From the NCBI GenBank assembly GCA_003550325.1, contig QKWP01000039.1, positions 366,281 through 430,280 on the forward strand: a stretch of DNA of 64,000 nucleotides, in the 5' to 3' direction. The translations under genes were made by a program, and so were the position numbers. Within the stretch, counting starts at the first letter, position 1; every line of letters begins with the position of its first letter. A model generated the notes under the pieces. The model was not told the origin of the DNA. It was given only the letters and a program-made list of their open reading frames with translations, and made no database searches. Source of the stretch: Gigaspora rosea (taxonomy: Eukaryota > Glomeromycota > Glomeromycetes > Diversisporales > Gigasporaceae). This document shows, piece by piece, positions 58,350-64,000 of the stretch.

Positions 58350-59985
58350 GTAGTGCCTCCACAAAAATCGGATTAAAATTTCACCAATTTTGCACAAAAC
58401 GAAAATGTAACTTCATCAAAAACAAATATTTTCTGATTTTAAAATGAGAATCGTATGTAAAAACATGCTCTGAACAACTTTACTTAGACGGTGGAAGTGG
58501 GTTACCTTGTAAGAAAAATTGGTTATCTATGTGCTAAAGTTAAAATTTTTAACTTTCCAAGATAAAACTTTTTTTCTCATTAGGAAACCTACTTTGGGCT
58601 CTTAAGCAAAGTTGTTTGGCATGTAATTTTACTCGTGTTTAGATCAATCGCACTTTTTCAGACCTTTTACTGAGTGAAAAATGGGGTCGAAGTTAGAAAA
58701 AAAATTTTCTAAAAACATTTTTTTTTTTTCTAACTTCGACCCCATTTTTCACTTAGTAAAAGGTCCGAAAAGGCGCGCTTTGACACTGAACGCTAGTAAA
58801 ATTACATGCTGAACAACTTTGCTCAAGAGCCCAAAGTAGGTTTTCTAATGAGAAAAAAAATGTTTATCTTGGAAATTTATAAATTTTAACTTTAGCACAT
58901 AGATAATACATTTTTCTTACAAGGTAACCCACTTCCGCCGACTAAGTAAAGTTGTTCAGAGCATGTTTTTACATACGATTCTCGTCTTAAAATCGGAAAA
59001 TATTTGTTTTTAACTATAGGTAGAAACATCCCAAATAAGGAAATGATGATTCTAATCACGTATATTAGTTTAGCCAATTAAAATTGTAATTTTTATCATG
59101 TGAAAAAAATCACATGTTGATTAGCCAATCAAATCGTAAATTTTTTAAAAACGAAATTTAATAAAATTTAATAAAATTTATAACTAAAGCTCAAAAAAAT
59201 GCCGTTAAATGTTACTGTTAGATAAGCAAGCATGTATTTATTAATTTAAATCGGGATTTTGGCCTTTTCATAGTATTTAGTTTTCATTTATTTACAAAAT
59301 CTTAATATTTAATTCTACGTCTAATTTACGTCTAATTCTACGTCTAATCCTATATCTAATCCTACATCTACTCAAATTTCTAATATCTTATACCATACTA
59401 TCTTACACAACTATCATTCTAATTAGAAACCTCTGCGATTTTAATACATCTTATCCATAAACTTCATATCGTATTATAAAAGCACCTACAATAATATTAT
59501 TAATAAATCACATAGTTAATTAACATTATTCATATACTTCCAATTTTTAAAAGATATCTATGCAAAACGTAAAATAAAAAAAATATACAAACTAATTTCT
59601 TCCCCCTACATTAACGTTATTAAGATTTTTTACGTTTTTTTTGTTCAACACAAATGATTTTGTCAACGTAATGATCGTAATTTACTAATAACTTCGGTAA
59701 GTAAAGTATAATATGAAGGTCGAATGATTCAGAATGATTAAACTTATATTATTATAGTACGATTCGAAAACTTCAAGTTATTTAGTACACTTGCTGGGTT
59801 CACAGATGAGATAATCTACCTGAGCTTCCGAAAAAAGTACTGTAAAATGTATAAAAAATTCTGAATCAATTGTGTAATGATCTACAAACTCAGGCCACTC
59901 GGGACCTTCTTACCTCGAGTTTTTGACAAAGTTACATTTTCGTTTTGTGCAAAATCGGTGAAATTTTAATCTGATTTTTGTACTA
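58350..59985. mobile_element. Large foldback element split by a ~0.9-kb insertion
   Basis: 58350-58705 and 58715-59015 are inverted arms meeting at a A/T-rich centre near 58712 (arm block TTCTAACTTCGACCCCATTT). The outermost part of the left arm (58352-58430: AAAATCGGATTAAAATTTCA, ACAAAACGAAAATGTAAC) finds its partner not next to 59015 but at 59937-59985. So about 920 bp (59016-59936) sits inside the right arm, at a TTTTTG/GTTTTT junction. Arms agree at roughly nine positions in ten by eye. The insert is AT-rich, includes CTACGTCTAAT repeats at 59315-59385, and encodes nothing that I can support. Confidence 0.75.
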
Positions 59986-60175
59986 CTACTACCTTTTTCT
60001 TCCCCCTTGTTCTCTATTTCCGAAAAATTTAATTTAAAGTTGATATGTAGACTTTGGAACATCATTTCTTCAAAGTTTATAGTAATTTTATATGTTTTTT
60101 TTTAATTTCATATATATAAAATTTACATGTTACAATAGTGTGACAAATCGGATGACTGATATCCATCGTGAGAAA

Positions 60176-61001
60176 TTAATGATTTATCACAAGTACGAAC
60201 AATGAATCTAAAAGTTTTGGTGGTTTTAATTTTTCCAAATTTGAATTTTGTAATTTGACAAGTGATCCATTAATATTTAACTCCATATGCTCTAATTTTG
60301 TGTTATAAAAGTCATGTATGTTAATTAAAGACTCGACCTTACTATTAATATCATGAGCTAATGCTTTGAGTCGTATATTTTTTTGTGTTTCAGAGTTAAG
60401 TTGATGAAAAGGTTTATTTTTTCTTTATTTTTTTGATTATTGATTCGTCTATTTTCTAGACATTCAAGATCAAATCCGAATAATACAACTCCAGAAAATG
60501 TTGTTTTATTGTTATTGGATAAATTCTATTTGCAGATTTATCACTTGTTACAGACTTTTTTTTCTTTACTATCCCAAGTTATTGTATATATTACCTTGTC
60601 ACTAGCATCATACCAAGTTTCAGCAATAATATCTGTACCATGAATTTTAACACCAACTACCGGTATATAACTATTAGGAATTAAATGATAACTTCGTTGA
60701 GTTTGTTGAACATTTTGTAGATAATGTCCAAGACTAAAAATTTTACAAAGATATTTTTTTATCTATTTCCTTCAAATCGAGTTACATAAATGTTCGGACA
60801 ATCATCAATAACCTCTAAAAAATTGGCTTTTGTATCATTTTGCTGTTTAATTTCTTGAAGTGGGTAACGGACGGAAAGAGAATGAGCTGGAGAACTTGAA
60901 GAACCTGGAGAACTTGAATCAGGAGAATTTAAAGAACCTTGAGTTGGTAAATAACCTACTGAACGGGTAACTTGTTGGAGTTTTTTTAAACTAGGCAGCA
61001 T
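60176..61001 (-). CDS. Orphan protein broken by several single-base shifts
   Basis: The ATG at 61001 gives MLPSLKKLQQVTRSVGYLPT, a Ser/Pro-rich linker (SPDSSSPGSSSSPAHS) and FLEVIDDCPNIYVTRFEGNR, ending at 60759. With one base added the frame goes on as IKKYLCKIFSLGHYLQNVQQ, SYIPVVGVKIHGTDIIAETW and YDASDKVIYTITWDSKEKK. Three further one-base changes (in the A8 run near 60560, near 60510, and in the A6 run near 60415) lead through TTFSGVVLFGFDLECLENRR and PFHQLNSETQKNIRLKALAH to LDSLFVLVINH-stop at 60176. About 280 residues with a beta-rich middle and helical end. No known domain. Many lesions: sequence errors or a decaying gene. Confidence 0.45.
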
Positions 61002-61820
61002 TTAACTTATTTTCTAAATATTTGGGTGTTCGAATGTTAAATATTTAGAAGAAAAAAAAAATAACAGTAACAAAAAAAACATACGGTAAATATGATAAAC
61101 TAAAGAAGTTGGGTTAACTTCTACAAAACACAACTCATTTCCAACTCGTCAACTCATTTCTAACGTATAACTCATCCCCAACTCATCCCCTCACCTAGAT
61201 TGGACCCGATAAATCTGTTTGGCAAAATGTGTTGTACAAGATTCGGAAGATCTTAGATCTTAATATGTAATTCGTAAACATCACGCAAATCACAAAAATC
61301 TGATTTTCAAGGCAAAGACCCCCTTGTTTATTCAAATTAAAATTCAATCTTGGAATTAAATCACATGATCTAATCTCTTCCAAACATAAATTAGGTCATG
61401 TGAATCAACCCAGGATGTTACATTTGATAGTATATTCGAAGATTTAGGTTTCTCTTAAATTGCATCTCTGAGATAATATTTGGAATTTTGGAAAGGTAAA
61501 TACATTAAACAATTCTTCTTGAACGATAAACTATTAGTTAGAAAGTTAACCAAGAACGTTATTGCCAAAGGCCAACTCACTAAAATTCTATCCAAGCTAT
61601 TGTTATTATTTTTTCTACAGTAAACAGACATGTAACCAAAAATTTAAGCGTTATTACAGAAATATCTACTATAAAAGGAGCAGATCAATTCGCCTTAGTT
61701 CTGTTTTAAATATTTATTAAATTGTAATCAGTGACTCGCACAATTTTTTTATATAACAAACATGAATTTTTATATTAAAAAATTGAGCGAGCACATATCA
61801 AATGCAATTTCCAATAAAAG
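61002..61820. other. Intergenic, no gene supported
   Basis: Holds AACTCATTTCCAACTC-type microrepeats at 61130-61190, otherwise AT-rich with no feature. Confidence 0.35.
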
Positions 61821-62016
61821 AACTGACACTTATTACGTAAATATAATCTCCCTCAGAGTCAGTCATTTTGACATAATTACAAGTTCTAAAATAATCAATC
61901 ATTTGAAGTTCTAAAATAACCAATCACATAAAGTTTATTATGATTACTTTAGAACTTGTAATTGTCAAATAGCTGACTCTGGAGGGGGGGCTATATTTAC
62001 GTAATAAGTGTCAGTT
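61821..62016. mobile_element. MITE-like inverted repeat, 196 bp
   Basis: AACTGACACTTATTACGTAA, ATATAATCTCCCTC and AGAGTCAGTCATTTTGACA are inverted in GACTCTGGAGGGGGGGCTAT and TTACGTAATAAGTGTCAGTT. Inner arms TTACAAGTTCTAAAATAATC and its complement also pair. It could be a foldback element of the same kind as those at 51993 and 57470. Confidence 0.75.
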
Positions 62017-62068
62017 CCCTAACATTTTCATGAATTATTACATTTTCATGATTATTGTATTATGAGTA

Positions 62069-62381
62069 GTAAACAATGGATATTTATAAGAAATTGGCCA
62101 CTTTTTTCAATAAGTCATTTCAGCCATTATTTGGTCATAAATCTACCATATTTTTTGTATTATTTTAAAATTATTAAAGTCACGTTTTTTTTATGGACAT
62201 TTTACTTGATATTCATGCTAATTGTGTAAACAATGGATGTTTATGAGAAAATGGCCACTTTTTTCAATAGGTCATTTCAGCCATTATTTGGTTATAAATC
62301 TACCATATTTTTTGTATTATTTTAAAATTATTAAAGTCACGTTTTTTTTACAGACATTTTACTTGATATTAATGCTAATTG
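62069..62381. repeat. 156-bp tandem duplication, two copies
   Basis: GTAAACAATGGATATTTATA opens copy 1 at 62069 and its near twin opens copy 2 at 62225. Both run through GGCCACTTTTTTCAATA, CATTTCAGCCATTATTTGGT, AAATCTACCATATTTTTTG and ACATTTTACTTGATATT. Few differences, so it is a recent event. Confidence 0.85.
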
Positions 62382-62436
62382 TTGGATGTTCCAAAGTAAT
62401 CAAAAAAATTCAAACAAATTAGATTTTTACCCACAT

Positions 62437-62505
62437 TATATTTATTGCTGTTTTCGAAATGGTTGAAAATAACCAATTGGTCATTTCGAAAACAACGATA
62501 AATAT
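62437..62505. repeat. Hairpin with ~25-bp imperfect arms
   Basis: TATTTATTGCTGTTTTCGAA and ATGGTTG pair with CATTTCGAAAACAACGATAA, ATA. It ends about 60 bp before the start of the next gene. Confidence 0.55.
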
Positions 62506-62565
62506 ATAAATACTGTTCACAAATACTTTGAATCCTTCACTTTGAGAAACCTCATATTAGTAAAA

Positions 62566-63206
62566 ATGCCTTTATACGAAGCAGAAATGTTTTATATCCC
62601 AGATTGCGAATGCTCTCGTTGTTCAGAATTTAGGCATCACCGTCTACGTGTCACGTCTCTTACTCAAATTCTTGTCATTAGACTTATCAACCTTTTAATC
62701 ATATTAATCAACATATTAACCAGCACCAGCTATTTCACCTTCGCCAAAATTATAATTTTCAAAATAATTTCTTAACTCAACAACATAATGATCTATTTAT
62801 CGAACAATTAGTTGATGATTTTCTCTGGCTCAACATCAATAATGATGTCAATAATAACAATCAAAGTCAAGACATCGACCAAAATCATTTACGCCAAGAA
62901 ATCATCAATCCAGAGACACATGTTAGCAACATGGATTTTATTATTCAATCGTTTAATCAGGCATTTTCAAAGCTCCGTACTTTATTTTTAATTTTTATGT
63001 TTTTTATCTTTATTCTTTTGTTCGTGGACATTATTAATAATCGAGTTAAAGTTTTGCAACCTATATACTATAAAAACAGAGATTTTTTATTGTATGTACA
63101 AATAATAAATCAATTTACTTTATTGATTAATACAATTTATAATGTTATCAAATATTTTACGAATCTACGTATTCGAACACGTCAAACTATGAATTTAATA
63201 GATTAA
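62566..63206 (+). CDS. Orphan Gln-rich membrane protein (frame broken)
   Basis: The ATG at 62566 gives MPLYEAEMFYIPDCECSRCS, EFRHHR, a Cys-containing start. The better downstream frame, two bases over, reads TYQPFNHINQHINQHQLFHL, RQNYNFQNNFLTQQHNDLFI, EQLVDDFLWLNINNDVNNNN, then MDFIIQSFNQAFSKLRTLFL and the membrane helix IFMFFIFILLFVDII, ending NLRIRTRQTMNLID-stop at 63206. A TAG precedes TYQPF where a Gln codon would fit. So one frame change and one stop separate start from body. About 210 residues if repaired. Family not recognised. Confidence 0.4.
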
Positions 63207-63664
63207 TTTTGCTTTATTTCGTCACTTTGGAAGTGGTTCTTTTCTTGTTCACTTATTCATAGCTTTAGGGGCAATCCTGTCATCACATTAGTATAGTTCT
63301 TTTGTCATTTTGTTCAATTCTTTATTGTTTTGTGATTCTTATGTACTTCATTTTTTCTCAACTTCATTTTTTTTTTGTTTATGCTATAAAAATAAAATAT
63401 CATAATAAATTTTTGAGGAGACATTTCATAGTTTTTCATAAATTTGAACAAAAAAAATTTCGTGCAACTACCTAACTGAATTTTTATCTTTTAGAATCAA
63501 AATTAGATTCAAAATAAAGTGTTCATAGTCATGATTTAATTTTTTCGTTGTGTTCAAAACACAAATCACTGTTTATCTCGTGATTTGCGAAATACAAATT
63601 TGGGACCTTTTCTCAGCACACAGCCCATATTATAATTCATATTAATTTGTGATCAATTTAATAG

Positions 63665-63849
63665 TGCCAAAAGATCTCACCATTCATATTTGTATATTGA
63701 ACCTTTCGAGCCAATTCTGCATGGAACTTTTGGTATCGACCAATCCAAACTTTGGTATATAATAGATCAAATAAAAGATTTTTTGCTGAAATAATGACTG
63801 GAAGTCGTGGGTTCAGACATCCAGAACATGTTGGGTCCATGCCGTATTA
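63665..63849 (+). pseudogene. 'HGTFGVDQ' family, copy C, one-base frameshift
   Basis: After an ATTTAATAG acceptor the frame reads AKRSHHSYLYIEPFEPILHG, TFGIDQSKLWYIIDQIKDF and hits TAA at 63798. One T added to the T6 run at 63779-63784 restores FAEIMTGSRGFRHPEHVGSM, PY-stop, colinear with copy B at 44936-45125. No upstream membrane exon was identified. The region 63207-63664 has no other feature. Confidence 0.5.
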
Positions 63850-63963
63850 AAATAATTTTATAAAATAGCTTCAATTTATTTGACTTGGATTGATTTGTTC
63901 GCATTTTTCTTTCGAAAATTTATGGTAGTGATATTCATATTATCTATTAGTATCAAAAAAATA

Positions 63964-64000
63964 TCACCATTCATATTTCATTCATATTTGTACATTGAAC
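63964..64000 (+). other. Start of a further 'HGTFGVDQ' copy, cut by the window end
   Basis: TCACCATTCATATTTnATTC and TTTGTACATTGAAC repeat the start of copy C (63688-63708). The copy must continue beyond 64000. Confidence 0.45.

Noticed and set aside
58892-59077. 61-codon minus-strand frame
   Set aside because: Located in the arm of the foldback element.

Overview
This looks like nuclear DNA of an arbuscular mycorrhizal fungus (Glomeromycotina, most like Rhizophagus). The base composition is strongly AT-rich. Genes are cut by GT-AG introns mostly 50-90 nt long, with CTAAC/CTAAT-like branch sites. The gene families are those expanded in Rhizophagus: tyrosine-kinase-like kinases, Sel1 and TPR proteins, BTB-TLDc proteins, SPRY proteins and an Mrr-type endonuclease. 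The species call is inference; no rRNA or other marker is present, and I found no tRNA gene.

Layout. 0-10 kb: an Aurora-type kinase gene (1.7-2.9 kb), a broken gene (5.8-6.5 kb), an intact SLOG/YpsA-like gene (7.4-8.1 kb) and a small three-exon gene (8.6-9.0 kb), all lying between two inverted copies of a foldback repeat. 10-20 kb: an eight-exon orphan gene, two inverted and disrupted paralogues of a four-helix membrane protein, and an Mrr endonuclease gene. 19.7-25 kb: a minus-strand SPRY-TPR gene and a TKL kinase separated by a homogeneous array of 83-bp units. 25-36 kb: gene-poor, with relics, a membrane-anchored orphan protein, a tiny secreted precursor with repeated Lys-Arg sites, and an RTC4-like fragment. 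36.6-40.8 kb: a Sel1-repeat plus coiled-coil locus broken into several frames. 41-49 kb: orphan genes and a BTB-TLDc gene. 50-64 kb: mostly repeats and foldback elements, with coiled-coil and orphan genes that carry frameshifts.

Most striking: read on the minus strand, each 83-bp unit at 21.0-23.4 kb is a complete 80-nt intron (GTAAGT donor, CTAAC branch site, pyrimidine tract, CAG acceptor) followed by exactly 3 nt (CAA). About 28 such introns are stacked head to tail between a TPR exon ending in phase 2 and a kinase exon starting with the matching base. If all are spliced, the 3-nt exons would encode a poly-asparagine linker joining SPRY-TPR to kinase in one frame; if all are skipped, the frame is still kept.

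A caution for all gene models: at least eight otherwise convincing genes need one extra base to stay in frame, often in or beside a short homopolymer. Either the assembly has residual single-base deletions or this region is decaying. I marked the affected genes. Beyond the neighbouring SPRY-TPR/kinase pair I see no clear pathway; the window is mainly lineage-expanded families and repeats.
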